A stretch of 64,000 nt of DNA from Lachnospiraceae bacterium (GTDB lineage: Bacteria > Bacillota > Clostridia > Lachnospirales > Lachnospiraceae): positions 36,028 through 100,027 of the forward strand of contig JAFRNR010000011.1 in NCBI GenBank assembly GCA_017430085.1, in the 5' to 3' direction. Below the pieces are notes generated by a model. The model was not told where the DNA came from, ran no database searches, and saw nothing but the letters and a program-made list of their open reading frames with translations. Shown piece by piece: positions 24,299 through 32,266 of the stretch (the stretch's first letter is position 1; each line of letters starts with the position of its first letter). Made by a program: the position numbers and the translations under genes.

Positions 24299-25033
24299 AT
24301 GACAGTCGTATTCAAGAAAACGCCCGTGCTGCGGGACGTGCCGCTGCATTACTGCCCCGGCTGCGGCCACGGGATCGTGCACCGCATGGTCGCGGAAGTG
24401 ATCGAAGAACTGGGCATCCAGGATAAGTGCGCCGGCGTCGCGCCGGTCGGATGCGCGGTGTTTGCTTATAACTATTTCGAAGTGGATATGTACGAAGCGG
24501 CGCACGGCCGCGCCCCGGCGGTGGCTACCGGCTTCAAGCGGGTGCATCCGGACCACTACATCTTCACGTATCAGGGCGACGGCGACCTGGCCTCCATCGG
24601 GACGGCCGAGATCGTGCATGCCGCCCACCGCGGCGAGAAGATCACCACGATCTTCATCAACAACGCCATTTACGGCATGACCGGCGGCCAGATGGCCCCT
24701 ACCACGCTGGTCGGCCAGAAGACCACCACCAGCCCGCTGGGCCGCGACAAGGACCACTGCGGCGAGCCCATCCGCATGGCGGAGATGCTGGCCACCATCA
24801 ACGGCTCCGCCTTCATCGCCCGCTGCGCGCTGAACAGCACGCCGAACCTGATCAAGACAAAGGCGGCCATCAAGAAGGCGTTCGAGACGCAGATCGCCCG
24901 CAAGGGCTTCTCCATGGTGGAGATCCTGTCCCCCTGCCCGACCAACTGGGGCAAATCCCCGGCCGAGGCCATGGACTGGATCGCGGACGCCATGATCCCC
25001 TATTATCCGCTGGGGACCTTCAAGGAGGTGTAA
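24299..25033 (+). CDS. vorA: 2-oxoacid:ferredoxin oxidoreductase beta subunit, TPP-binding
   Basis: A 244-residue beta subunit that binds thiamine pyrophosphate. The N-terminal [13 protein letters not shown] supplies cluster or core cysteines. The TPP motif runs from GDGDLASIG to [16 protein letters not shown] at about residues 97–137. The C-terminus [18 protein letters not shown] is family-typical. It starts three bases after the alpha subunit gene stop and ends one base before the gamma subunit gene. Confidence 0.92.
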   Translation: MTVVFKKTPVLRDVPLHYCPGCGHGIVHRMVAEVIEELGIQDKCAGVAPVGCAVFAYNYFEVDMYEAAHGRAPAVATGFKRVHPDHYIFTYQGDGDLASIGTAEIVHAAHRGEKITTIFINNAIYGMTGGQMAPTTLVGQKTTTSPLGRDKDHCGEPIRMAEMLATINGSAFIARCALNSTPNLIKTKAAIKKAFETQIARKGFSMVEILSPCPTNWGKSPAEAMDWIADAMIPYYPLGTFKEV

Positions 25034-25034
25034 G

Positions 25035-25571
25035 ATGGTAGAGAGAAACTTATTCGCGGGCTTCGGCGGACAGGGCGTGCTGCTGATGGGCCAGCTGCTG
25101 GCGCAGGCCGGCATGATGGAAGGCAAGAACACCACGTGGGTCCCCTCCTACGGACCGGAAATGCGCGGCGGCACCGCCAACTGCAGCGTGACGCTTTCTG
25201 ACCAGGAGATCGATTCCCCGCTGGTGACCGTCCCCACGGCGCTGGTGGCCATGAACCGCCCGTCCCTGGAAAAATTCGAGAAGACCGTCGCCCCCGGCGG
25301 CAGCATCTTCGTCAACAGCTCCATCGTGGACATCAAAGTGCAGCGCACGGACGTGAACGCGTACTACGTGCCCTGCAATGAGATCGCCGCGGAACTCGGC
25401 AACGACAAGGTTTCCAACATGATCATGCTGGGCGCCTACTTGGGCAAGTCCAAATGCGTGGAAATCGAAACGATCCTGGAAGCGCTGCTGGAAAAGCTCG
25501 GCCAGAAGAAAGCCAAACTCATCCCGCTGAACCGGGAAGCGCTGTTAAAAGGCGCGGAGTGCGTGAAATAA
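25035..25571 (+). CDS. vorC: 2-oxoacid:ferredoxin oxidoreductase gamma subunit
   Basis: A 178-residue gamma subunit. It shows the family N-terminus FAGFGGQGVLLMGQLLAQAGM, then WVPSYGPEMRGGTANCSVTLS and a NMIMLGAYLG segment. It completes the delta–alpha–beta–gamma enzyme. All four genes are separated by 1–11 bases, so they form one transcript behind the promoter at 22050. Confidence 0.92.
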   Translation: MVERNLFAGFGGQGVLLMGQLLAQAGMMEGKNTTWVPSYGPEMRGGTANCSVTLSDQEIDSPLVTVPTALVAMNRPSLEKFEKTVAPGGSIFVNSSIVDIKVQRTDVNAYYVPCNEIAAELGNDKVSNMIMLGAYLGKSKCVEIETILEALLEKLGQKKAKLIPLNREALLKGAECVK

Positions 25572-25583
25572 GAGAAGAATAGC

Positions 25584-25610
25584 GTAGGGGCCGTTGTTTG
25601 GGCGGCCCGG
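25584..25610. repeat. Decayed copy of the palindromic element
   Basis: GTAGGGGCCGTTGTTTGGGCGGCCCGG keeps the family's left arm, while the right arm is altered. It fills most of the gap between vorC and the CoA-transferase gene. Confidence 0.7.
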
Positions 25611-25625
25611 AAAACAGGAGACGGT

Positions 25626-27146
25626 ATGCCTCAATTCGTTACCCCTGCGGAAGCAGTCAGCCACATCAAAGACGGCGCCTGCATCATCTACAACAACTTC
25701 CTCAGCGTCATCAACGCGGAGCAGCTCTCCGCGGCCCTGAGCGAGCGCTATAAAGCTACCGGCCACCCGAAGGATCTGGAACTGTACTGCAGCGCCGGTC
25801 TGGGCGGCTGGAAACCCGGCAATGTGTGCGAGGAGATCGCCTGCCTGGGCGCGGTGAAATCCGTGGTGCTGAGCCATTTCGGCACGACACCGGAGATCGC
25901 GCGGATGATCCTGGAGAATAAGCTGGAGGCCTATAACCTGCCTTTCGGCGCCATGTCGCACGCGATCCGCGCGGCGGCGGGCGGCCAGGATTACATCATC
26001 TCGGACTGCGGCCTGAACCTGTTCGTGGACCCGAAATACAACGGGTACCAGCTGAATGAGAAGAGCCGGCGCGTGATGGTGGAGGAGATCGTCATCGACG
26101 GCAAACGCCGCCTCAAATACGCCGTGCCCCGCCCGGACGTGGCCTTCATCAAGGCCTCCTCCTGCGACGCCGAAGGCAATATCAGCATGGAGGACGAGGT
26201 CGCGATAGGCGACGCACTGTCTGTCGCGCAGGCGACCAAACGCCGCGGCGGCCTCGTAATCGTGCAGGTCGCGCGGATGCTGGATGCGGCGGAGGCCCGC
26301 CACCCGATGGAGATCGTCATCCCGGCGGCGCTCGTGAGTTACATCTGCATCTGCCCGGAGCAGACGCAGGTCCAGGGCCTGCCGGGCATCGATCCGCTGC
26401 TGTCCGGCCGGTCGCAGATGAGTGACGAAGCGCTGGGAGACTACGTGAAGGAGCAGTCCGCCGGTGCCGCGGAAGATCCGGCCAAGCTGCTGATCGCGCG
26501 GCGCGCGGTGCAGGAGTTAAAGTCCGGCCATGTGGTGAACATCGGCGTGGGCGCCCCGGAATACGTGGCGCGGGAAGCGGCCCGGACCGGGATCCTGTCG
26601 CAGGTGAACCTGACCGTGGAGTCCGGCCCCATGCGCGGCCTGCCCGCCGGCGGCACGCCATTCGGCGCTGCCATCAGCCCGCACGCTATCTGCACCAGCG
26701 CGGAACAGTTCGACCTCTATGACGGGGGCGGCCTGGACATCTGCTTCATCGGCGCGCTGGAGATCGACGCGCAGGGCAACGTGAACGGCCACTATCACCC
26801 GAAGAAACTTTCCGGCATCGGCGGCTTCATCAACATCACGCAGTTCACGCACAAGGTCGTTTTCTGCACCAGCTTCTCGGCCGGCGGCCTGGAACTGGAG
26901 GAAGACGGGAACGGCCTGCACATAAAAAAGGAGGGGAGATTCCCCAAGTTTGTCAAAGAAGTGACGGCTCTGAGCTTCAGCGCGGAGAACGCGCACGCGA
27001 ACGGGCAGGAAGTCCTGTACGTGACCGAGCGCTGCGTGTTCCGCCTGGGCGAAAAGGGCCTGATCCTGACGGAAGTCGTCCCCGGCATCGACGTGCAGAA
27101 GGACGTGTTGGACCAGCTGCCGTTTGAGGTGGAGGTGGCCCTGTAG
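25626..27146 (+). CDS. Acyl-CoA:carboxylate CoA-transferase (propionate/acetate CoA-transferase-like)
   Basis: A 506-residue fused alpha–beta family I CoA-transferase. The first half starts FVTPAEAVSHIKDGACI and has AGLGGWKPGNVCE. The second half contains VNIGVGAPEYVA and the catalytic glutamate in VESGPMRGLPAGGTPFG. It moves CoA between acyl groups and would release branched-chain acids such as isobutyrate from the acyl-CoA made upstream, or activate substrates. The stop codon TAG lies inside a palindromic repeat. Confidence 0.88.
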   Translation: MPQFVTPAEAVSHIKDGACIIYNNFLSVINAEQLSAALSERYKATGHPKDLELYCSAGLGGWKPGNVCEEIACLGAVKSVVLSHFGTTPEIARMILENKLEAYNLPFGAMSHAIRAAAGGQDYIISDCGLNLFVDPKYNGYQLNEKSRRVMVEEIVIDGKRRLKYAVPRPDVAFIKASSCDAEGNISMEDEVAIGDALSVAQATKRRGGLVIVQVARMLDAAEARHPMEIVIPAALVSYICICPEQTQVQGLPGIDPLLSGRSQMSDEALGDYVKEQSAGAAEDPAKLLIARRAVQELKSGHVVNIGVGAPEYVAREAARTGILSQVNLTVESGPMRGLPAGGTPFGAAISPHAICTSAEQFDLYDGGGLDICFIGALEIDAQGNVNGHYHPKKLSGIGGFINITQFTHKVVFCTSFSAGGLELEEDGNGLHIKKEGRFPKFVKEVTALSFSAENAHANGQEVLYVTERCVFRLGEKGLILTEVVPGIDVQKDVLDQLPFEVEVAL

Positions 27147-27168
27147 GGGCCGATGTTTCATCGGCCCG
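27143..27168. repeat. Palindromic element overlapping the CoA-transferase stop codon
   Basis: GTAGGGGCCGATGTTTCATCGGCCCG: the TAG inside it is the stop codon of the preceding gene, and GGGCCGATG/CATCGGCCC forms the stem. Confidence 0.85.
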
Positions 27169-27211
27169 CCCGGTTTCCGTTTATGCGGCCGCCCCGTGCA
27201 TGAGGCCCCGC

Positions 27212-27895
27212 TCAGTCGATCTCGATCTGAAAATCCCGCATCGTATTGAGCATGTGCAGATGCATGGCCGCCCGCGCCCCCACCGGATTCCGGTCGCGCA
27301 GGTACTCCATGATCCGCCGGTGGTCCGCCAGCGTGTGCTCCGCGATCTGCGGCGATTCGTTGGCCAGAATGACCCCCTGCCGGATCGCCCGGTTGAACGT
27401 CGGGAAGAGGCCGGTGATGAACTGGTTATGGGCCGCGGCCGCAATGGAATTGTGGAACTTCTGCTCATACTCGTCCCAGCGCGGATCCCGCGCCAGTACG
27501 ATGGCTTCCAGTTCCTGCCCGCGGCGGATGATGGTATCGATCTCTTCGTCCGTGGCGCGCAGGCACGCATAGTAAGCCGCCTGCGGCTCGAACATGAGAC
27601 GCATTTCGTACAGGTCCTTTAAACTGACCCGCGTGTTCTGGATCTTCAGGAGCTCATAATCCGCATGGATGTGCTCGCTGCGGGTCACGAACGTCCCGAC
27701 GCCGCGGCGGACCTCCAGGATCCCCCGGGTGGTCAGCACGCGGATGGCTTCGCGGAGCGTGGTGCGGCTGACCCCCAGTTCGCGGGACAGCTCGGGCTCG
27801 CCCGGCAGTTTGTCGCCGGGCTGGAAACGCCCCCGGGTCAGCATTTCGGTGATCTGGTCCGCCGCACGGACGGACAGGACATTGTTAGCAGGCAT
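27212..27895 (-). CDS. FadR-subfamily GntR transcriptional regulator
   Basis: A 227-residue regulator. The winged helix-turn-helix (about residues 8–70) has GDKLPGEPELSRELGVSRTTLREAIRVLTTRGILEVRRGVGTFV. The C-terminal all-helical FCD domain has metal- or ligand-binding residues in KFHNSIAAAAHN and ADHRRIMEYLRDRN. I chose ATG 27895 since GGAGG lies eight bases upstream; the in-frame ATG at 27913 would place that site inside the gene. It sits between the CoA-transferase and aminotransferase genes and is the obvious candidate regulator of this catabolic locus. Confidence 0.9.
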   Translation of the reverse strand: MPANNVLSVRAADQITEMLTRGRFQPGDKLPGEPELSRELGVSRTTLREAIRVLTTRGILEVRRGVGTFVTRSEHIHADYELLKIQNTRVSLKDLYEMRLMFEPQAAYYACLRATDEEIDTIIRRGQELEAIVLARDPRWDEYEQKFHNSIAAAAHNQFITGLFPTFNRAIRQGVILANESPQIAEHTLADHRRIMEYLRDRNPVGARAAMHLHMLNTMRDFQIEID

Positions 27896-27915
27896 AGTCG
27901 GATCCTCCGACATGA

Positions 27916-27944
27916 ATTATAACGGCAAATCAGCAGTTAGACAA
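27916..27944 (-). promoter_or_regulatory. Promoter of the FadR-type regulator, with GACAA half-sites
   Basis: On the minus strand TTGTCT and TATAAT are 17 bases apart. The -35 overlaps a GACAA half-site (27940–27944), and another lies at 27954–27958. These match the half-sites of the operator at 22092–22117 and suggest autoregulation. Confidence 0.6.
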
Positions 27945-27972
27945 TATTTTCTTGACAAGGAGAAGAAGAGTC

Positions 27973-29046
27973 ATGAACTTAACGATCGAGAAGACCAAGA
28001 ACCCCATGCCGAAGCCGGCTCCCGGAACCGCGCTGGGCTTCGGCCGTATTTTCACGGATCACATGATGATCATGGAATATGACAAGGGACAGGGCTGGCA
28101 TGACGCCCGCATCGTCCCCTACGGCCCCATCAGCATGAGCCCGGCCAGCACCTGCCTGCACTACGCGCAGGAGACCTTCGAAGGCCTGAAGGCTTACCGT
28201 TCCGCGGACGGCCGCATCCTGCTGTTCCGGCCGGAGGAGAACTTCAAGCGCCTGAACCTGTCCAACGAACGGATCTGCATCCCGCATGTGGACGTGGATT
28301 TCTGCGTGGAGAGCCTGAAGGAACTGGTGAAGCTGGACAAGGACTGGGTCCCGGAAGAGGACGGTTCTTCTCTGTATATCCGCCCCTTCGTGATCGGCAA
28401 CGAGTCCCGTCTGGGCGTGAAGGACGCGGATAATTACCTGTACATCGTGCTGCTCAGCCCCAGCGGCGCGTATTATCCGGAAGGCCTCAAGCCCGTTAAG
28501 ATCTATGTGGAAGAGCAGTACGTCCGCGCGGTCCGCGGCGGTATGGGCTTCGCCAAGACCGGCGGCAACTATGCGGCCAGCATGCTGGCGCAGCACACGG
28601 CGCACGAGAAAGGCTATTCCCAGGTGCTGTGGCTGGACGGCGTGGAGCGGAAATATGTGGGCGAAGTCGGCGCCATGAATATGTTCTTCGTGATCGACGG
28701 CGAAGTCGTGACGCCCGAACTGGACGGCAGCATCCTGGCCGGCATCACCCGCAAGTCCATCATCGAACTGCTGCGGGCGAAGGGCATGACCGTCACCGAA
28801 CGGAAACTGGCCATCCAGGAGATCGCGGACGCCGCCGACGCCGGCAAACTGCAGGAGGCGTTCGGCAGCGGCACCGCCGCCGTCATCAGCCCCGTCGGCG
28901 AACTGAAGTGGGGCGACAAGGTCATGACCATCAACAACGGCGAGATCGGCCCGATCGCGCAGTACGCCTACGACACCCTGACCGGCATCCAGTGGGGCCG
29001 CATCCCCGGACCGGAAGGCTGGGTGGAAGAAGTCTGCCGGGTATAA
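27973..29046 (+). CDS. ilvE: Branched-chain amino acid aminotransferase
   Basis: A 357-residue class IV PLP aminotransferase of the eukaryote-like BCAT type. It has the FTDHMMIMEYDKGQGWHDARIVPYGP start, and the lysine in FAKTGGNYAAS is the expected Schiff-base residue. QVLWLDGVERKYVGEVGAMNMFFV and GSGTAAVISPVG are family signatures. It interconverts Val/Leu/Ile with their 2-oxoacids and so links to the 2-oxoacid oxidoreductase. ATG 27973 follows AAGGAG. It diverges from the FadR-type gene. Confidence 0.93.
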   Translation: MNLTIEKTKNPMPKPAPGTALGFGRIFTDHMMIMEYDKGQGWHDARIVPYGPISMSPASTCLHYAQETFEGLKAYRSADGRILLFRPEENFKRLNLSNERICIPHVDVDFCVESLKELVKLDKDWVPEEDGSSLYIRPFVIGNESRLGVKDADNYLYIVLLSPSGAYYPEGLKPVKIYVEEQYVRAVRGGMGFAKTGGNYAASMLAQHTAHEKGYSQVLWLDGVERKYVGEVGAMNMFFVIDGEVVTPELDGSILAGITRKSIIELLRAKGMTVTERKLAIQEIADAADAGKLQEAFGSGTAAVISPVGELKWGDKVMTINNGEIGPIAQYAYDTLTGIQWGRIPGPEGWVEEVCRV

Positions 29047-29051
29047 AATAC

Positions 29052-29217
29052 GGGGCCGTTGTCCCGCAAAACATGGGGCCGTTGTCCCGCAAAACATGGG
29101 AGCCGTTGTCCCGCAAAACATGGGAGCCGTTGTCCCGCAAAACATGGGAGCCGTTGTCCCGCAAAACATGGGAGCCGTTGTCCCGCAAATACGTAGGGGC
29201 CGTTGTTTCAACGGCCC
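29052..29217. repeat. Tandem array of a 23–24-base repeat ending in a palindromic element
   Basis: Two 23-base units (29052–29097) are followed by three 24-base GGGAGCCGTTGTCCCGCAAAACAT units (29098–29169) and a sixth partial unit. A full palindrome GGGGCCGTTGTTTCAACGGCCCG closes the array at 29195–29217. The units resemble left arms of the dispersed palindromic element. The 197-base gap holds nothing else. Confidence 0.9.
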
Positions 29218-29243
29218 GAATAAAGAAACAAGGAGCATCACCC

Positions 29244-30647
29244 GTGGAACGTAAAAACGCATGGCTGTCTTATGACAAAAAACAGAAAAAAGAACTCACC
29301 GCCCTGTGCGAGAACTACCGCAAATTCCTGAGCGCCGGCAAGACCGAGCGCGAATGCGTGGAACTGGCTGTGGCCGAAGCCGAAAAGGCCGGCTACATCA
29401 GCCTGGAAGCGGCTGTCGCCGCCGGCAGAAAACTGCAGCCCGGGGACAAGGTCTACGCCACCATCATGGGCAAGAGCATGGCCCTCTTCACCATCGGCAC
29501 CGAGCCGCTGGAGAAGGGCATGAATATCCTGGGCGCCCACATCGACTCCCCGCGCCTGGACTTAAAGCAGAACCCTCTGTATGAGGACACTGACCAGGTG
29601 CTGCTGGATACGCACTATTACGGCGGCATCAAGAAATACCAGTGGGTCGCGCTGCCGCTGGCGCTGCACGGCGTCGTCGCCAAGAAGGACGGCAGTGTGG
29701 TCAAGGTCTGCATCGGCGAGGACCCGAAGGACCCTGTCGTGGGCATCACGGACCTGCTGCCGCACCTGGCCGCGTCCCAGATGAGCAAGCCTGCCGGCAA
29801 GATCGTGGAAGGCGAAGACCTGAACGTCCTGATCGGCAGCGAAAAAGTGGTGGAAGAGAAGGCCAAGAAGCCCGGCGACGATCCCAAGGCCAGCGTGATG
29901 AAGAACATCAAGGCCATCCTGAAGGACAAGTACGGCATCGAGGAAGAGGATTTCATCTCCGCGGAGATCGAAGTCGTCCCCGCGGGCCCCGCCCGTGATT
30001 TCGGTCTGGACCGCAGCATGATCCTGGGTTACGGCCACGACGACCGCATCTGCGCCTACACCTCCCTGGTCGCGATGCTGAACGTGCCCGCCCCGAAGCG
30101 CACCTCCTGCTGCCTGCTGGTGGATAAGGAGGAGATCGGCTCCGTCGGCGCCACCGGCATGCAGAGCCTGTTCTTTGAGAACACCGTGGCGGAGATCCTG
30201 GCCCTCTGCGGCGAGACCTCCGGCCTTGCCGTACGCCGCGCCATCGCCAACTCCCGCATGCTGTCCTCCGACGTCAGCGCCGCATTTGACCCCAACTACC
30301 CCGGCGTGAATGAGAAGAAGAACACCGCCTACTTCGGCCGCGGCCTCGTCTTCAACAAATACACCGGCTCCCGCGGCAAGGGCGGCTCCAACGACTGCTC
30401 CGCCGAATACATGGCGTATGTGCGCCGCGTCATGGACGACGCCGGTGTCTTCTGGCAGACCGCTGAGCTCGGCAAAGTCGACGAAGGCGGCGGCGGCACC
30501 ATCGCCTATATCGCCGGCAACTACGGCATGAACGTCGTCGACGCCGGCATCGCCGTCCTCAGCATGCACTCCCCCTGGGACCTCGCCAGCAAAGCGGATA
30601 TCTTCGAAGCCGTAAAAGGCTACGAAGCCTTCCTGAAAGCAGAATAA
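29244..30647 (+). CDS. M18 family aminopeptidase
   Basis: A 467-residue metallopeptidase that removes N-terminal residues, often acidic ones, from peptides. Metal-binding motifs are GAHIDSPRLDLK (first His and Asp), DKEEIGSVGATGMQ (the catalytic Glu pair) and SMHSPWDLASK (last His). I chose GTG 29244: AAGGAG lies eight bases upstream and the homology starts here. The in-frame upstream stretch only reads the tandem repeats. It fits peptide catabolism feeding the branched-chain pathway. Confidence 0.92.
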   Translation: MERKNAWLSYDKKQKKELTALCENYRKFLSAGKTERECVELAVAEAEKAGYISLEAAVAAGRKLQPGDKVYATIMGKSMALFTIGTEPLEKGMNILGAHIDSPRLDLKQNPLYEDTDQVLLDTHYYGGIKKYQWVALPLALHGVVAKKDGSVVKVCIGEDPKDPVVGITDLLPHLAASQMSKPAGKIVEGEDLNVLIGSEKVVEEKAKKPGDDPKASVMKNIKAILKDKYGIEEEDFISAEIEVVPAGPARDFGLDRSMILGYGHDDRICAYTSLVAMLNVPAPKRTSCCLLVDKEEIGSVGATGMQSLFFENTVAEILALCGETSGLAVRRAIANSRMLSSDVSAAFDPNYPGVNEKKNTAYFGRGLVFNKYTGSRGKGGSNDCSAEYMAYVRRVMDDAGVFWQTAELGKVDEGGGGTIAYIAGNYGMNVVDAGIAVLSMHSPWDLASKADIFEAVKGYEAFLKAE

Positions 30648-30655
30648 TCCCGCAG

Positions 30656-30688
30656 GCGGGTTACGGGGACGGTTCTCATAACCCACCG
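30656..30688. repeat. Palindrome of the second short repeat family
   Basis: GGGTTA and TAACCC flank a core shared with 15572–15600 (CGGGGACGGTTCTC). Confidence 0.6.
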
Positions 30689-30702
30689 GGAGGCACAAAA
30701 AC

Positions 30703-30740
30703 AGAGATGACAGGGGTGCGTCCCCTGTCATCTTTGTTTT
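30703..30740. terminator. Terminator between the M18 peptidase and a converging hydrolase
   Basis: AGATGACAGGGG (30705–30716) pairs perfectly with CCCCTGTCATCT (30722–30733), followed by TTGTTTT. Confidence 0.85.
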
Positions 30741-30768
30741 CTGTCATTGTTTTTCTGTTCTCTTTCCG

Positions 30769-31767
30769 TTATCGGACCGCCGCGTCGAAAAAGTCCAGGA
30801 TCAGCGCCATGAAGTCCGGGTCCAGTTCATTGGCGCGCGCTTTGTCCGCCGGGGCGTTTTTCTCCAGGCTGCCGACGTATTCGGCGGCGGAAGAGGAGAG
30901 CCAGGGCGTGTTGTGCTCGTTGCGCCAGGCGGTGTCCACGGTGATCATGCGGATGTCGGCGCCGGTGAGGGCCGTCAGATCCTGCAGAAGTCCCTGCTCA
31001 TGCGGCACGTAATCGTCGGAATTGCATTCGATCAGCAGGACCGGGACGCTGCTGTTCCGGAGGGCTTCGACGGCGGAGATGTCCGCGTTTTCGCCGAAGA
31101 GAAGGCGGTTTTCGAGCAGCAGGAAGGGATACTGCAGGTCAGCCAGCAGGCCGACGCGCTGCCGGGCGTGATAGAACATCAGGGAGACCGGCGAGTTGAA
31201 GCCGCAAAGGCAGACGGCGCCCCGGACCGGAGTATCGCAGGCCAGTGTTGTTGCCGCCGCGTACGCGCCGGCGCTGTGGCTGTAAAGCACGACCGGCAGC
31301 CCGCCGCTCAGATCAGGCAGTTTTTCCAGAAAGGCGAGCAGATCCAGCCGGATCTGCTGGAGTCCGATGAGGCCGCGGCCTTCGCTTTCGCCGATGCCGG
31401 TGGCGTCCCAGGTCACGGCCGACCAGCCGTGCTCCACGAAATACATGATCTCGGCCAGATGCGCATCCGCACCGGCGCCGACCCCGTTGACCACCACGAT
31501 CAGTCCTTTGGCATCGGCAGCCGGATAGCGGTACCCCGTGAGCAGATTCGACCCGGAGCGGAACTGAAAACGCTCGCGCGGATATGCGGTCCGGTCGATC
31601 TCCTCATAATTCCAGCGCACCGGGGAAATCCCGTCCTTGCGGGGGAAGAGCACACGGAACATGACCGCCGAAAGCAGAACGGAACTCACGCAATATACGG
31701 CCAGAATGATCAGAAGGCGCTTCAGCCATTTCCGCAGAGTATTCTGTTGTTTTTCCGGCTGATGCAT
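30769..31767 (-). CDS. Membrane-anchored alpha/beta hydrolase
   Basis: A 332-residue serine hydrolase with one N-terminal membrane helix (about residues 17–37). The nucleophile elbow is YSHSAGAYAA near residue 165. The aspartate in LLIECNSDDYVP and a histidine in RNEHNTP are candidate triad members. The substrate is unknown. Unlike the eleven-gene operon upstream, it lies beyond a terminator, so it is probably transcribed separately. It resembles the other two alpha/beta hydrolases nearby (32267–33199 and 37158–38099). Confidence 0.82.
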   Translation of the reverse strand: MHQPEKQQNTLRKWLKRLLIILAVYCVSSVLLSAVMFRVLFPRKDGISPVRWNYEEIDRTAYPRERFQFRSGSNLLTGYRYPAADAKGLIVVVNGVGAGADAHLAEIMYFVEHGWSAVTWDATGIGESEGRGLIGLQQIRLDLLAFLEKLPDLSGGLPVVLYSHSAGAYAAATTLACDTPVRGAVCLCGFNSPVSLMFYHARQRVGLLADLQYPFLLLENRLLFGENADISAVEALRNSSVPVLLIECNSDDYVPHEQGLLQDLTALTGADIRMITVDTAWRNEHNTPWLSSSAAEYVGSLEKNAPADKARANELDPDFMALILDFFDAAVR

Positions 31768-31799
31768 GAAAAATGTCCTTTCCGCAGTGCTTTGTCTCT

Positions 31800-31836
31800 A
31801 AAAAAACGCGCGGTGCTGAGTTATCAGCATCGCGCG
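31800..31836 (-). terminator. Terminator after the small DUF4190-like gene
   Basis: CGCGCGGTGCTGA (31807–31819) pairs with TCAGCATCGCGCG (31824–31836) around GTTA, with one mismatch. The T-run lies on the minus-strand 3' side. Confidence 0.85.
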
Positions 31837-31855
31837 CTTTGGGAAGGCGCCGGCA

Positions 31856-32191
31856 TTAATAGTAATAACTGTAAATGCTCGAAATAGTGGACGCCTGGCG
31901 GGCAATGATCACCACGTAGATGATGAAAAGCACCGTCCCGATGATGCCGCAGATGATGGCGACAAGGCTCAGGATGTAGCCGACCTTGGAGGCCCCGGTC
32001 AGCGTGCCGCCGGACTTAATGTAGGCGTTGCCTTTCGATCTGCCGATGATGCCGAAAATGAAGCCGAAAAAGCAGGAAAGGGCCAGACCCAGAATACCCC
32101 AGACCAGCGTGTTGGGCTGAGCAGCCGGGTAGGAATTGTACGCCGGGACCGGATCCTGAGGGGGATAATTGTAGCTGTTGTAATCTTCCAT
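31856..32191 (-). CDS. Small DUF4190-like membrane protein
   Basis: A 111-residue protein. The first ~28 residues are a Tyr/Pro/Asn-rich cytoplasmic or surface tail (YNSYNYPPQDPVPAYNSYP). Two hydrophobic hairpin segments follow at about 29–49 and 67–95, around a GRSKGNAYIKSGG loop, as in DUF4190-type proteins. Function is unknown. It is a single gene with its own promoter and terminator. Confidence 0.75.
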   Translation of the reverse strand: MEDYNSYNYPPQDPVPAYNSYPAAQPNTLVWGILGLALSCFFGFIFGIIGRSKGNAYIKSGGTLTGASKVGYILSLVAIICGIIGTVLFIIYVVIIARQASTISSIYSYYY

Positions 32192-32227
32192 AATTATGCT
32201 CCTATCTTCTTCAAAAGATTTTTATCA

Positions 32228-32256
32228 ATAATAGCATGTTTTTCTGCAATAATCAA
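32228..32256 (-). promoter_or_regulatory. Promoter of the DUF4190-like gene
   Basis: On the minus strand TTGATT and TATTAT with a 17-base spacer. Confidence 0.7.
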
Positions 32257-32266
32257 CAAATACCCG

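Noticed and set aside
23010..25571. Oxidoreductase as pyruvate:ferredoxin oxidoreductase
   Set aside because: The four-subunit Vor/Kor arrangement and alpha-subunit sequence differ from Clostridial single-chain PFOR, and the neighbours point to branched-chain substrates.
29052..29217. Tandem repeats as a CRISPR array
   Set aside because: The units abut with no unique spacers, and no cas genes are nearby.
28629..29243. In-frame upstream extension of the M18 peptidase through ilvE and the tandem repeats
   Set aside because: It reads ilvE in the wrong frame and then repeated residues from the tandem array. The family N-terminus begins at GTG 29244.
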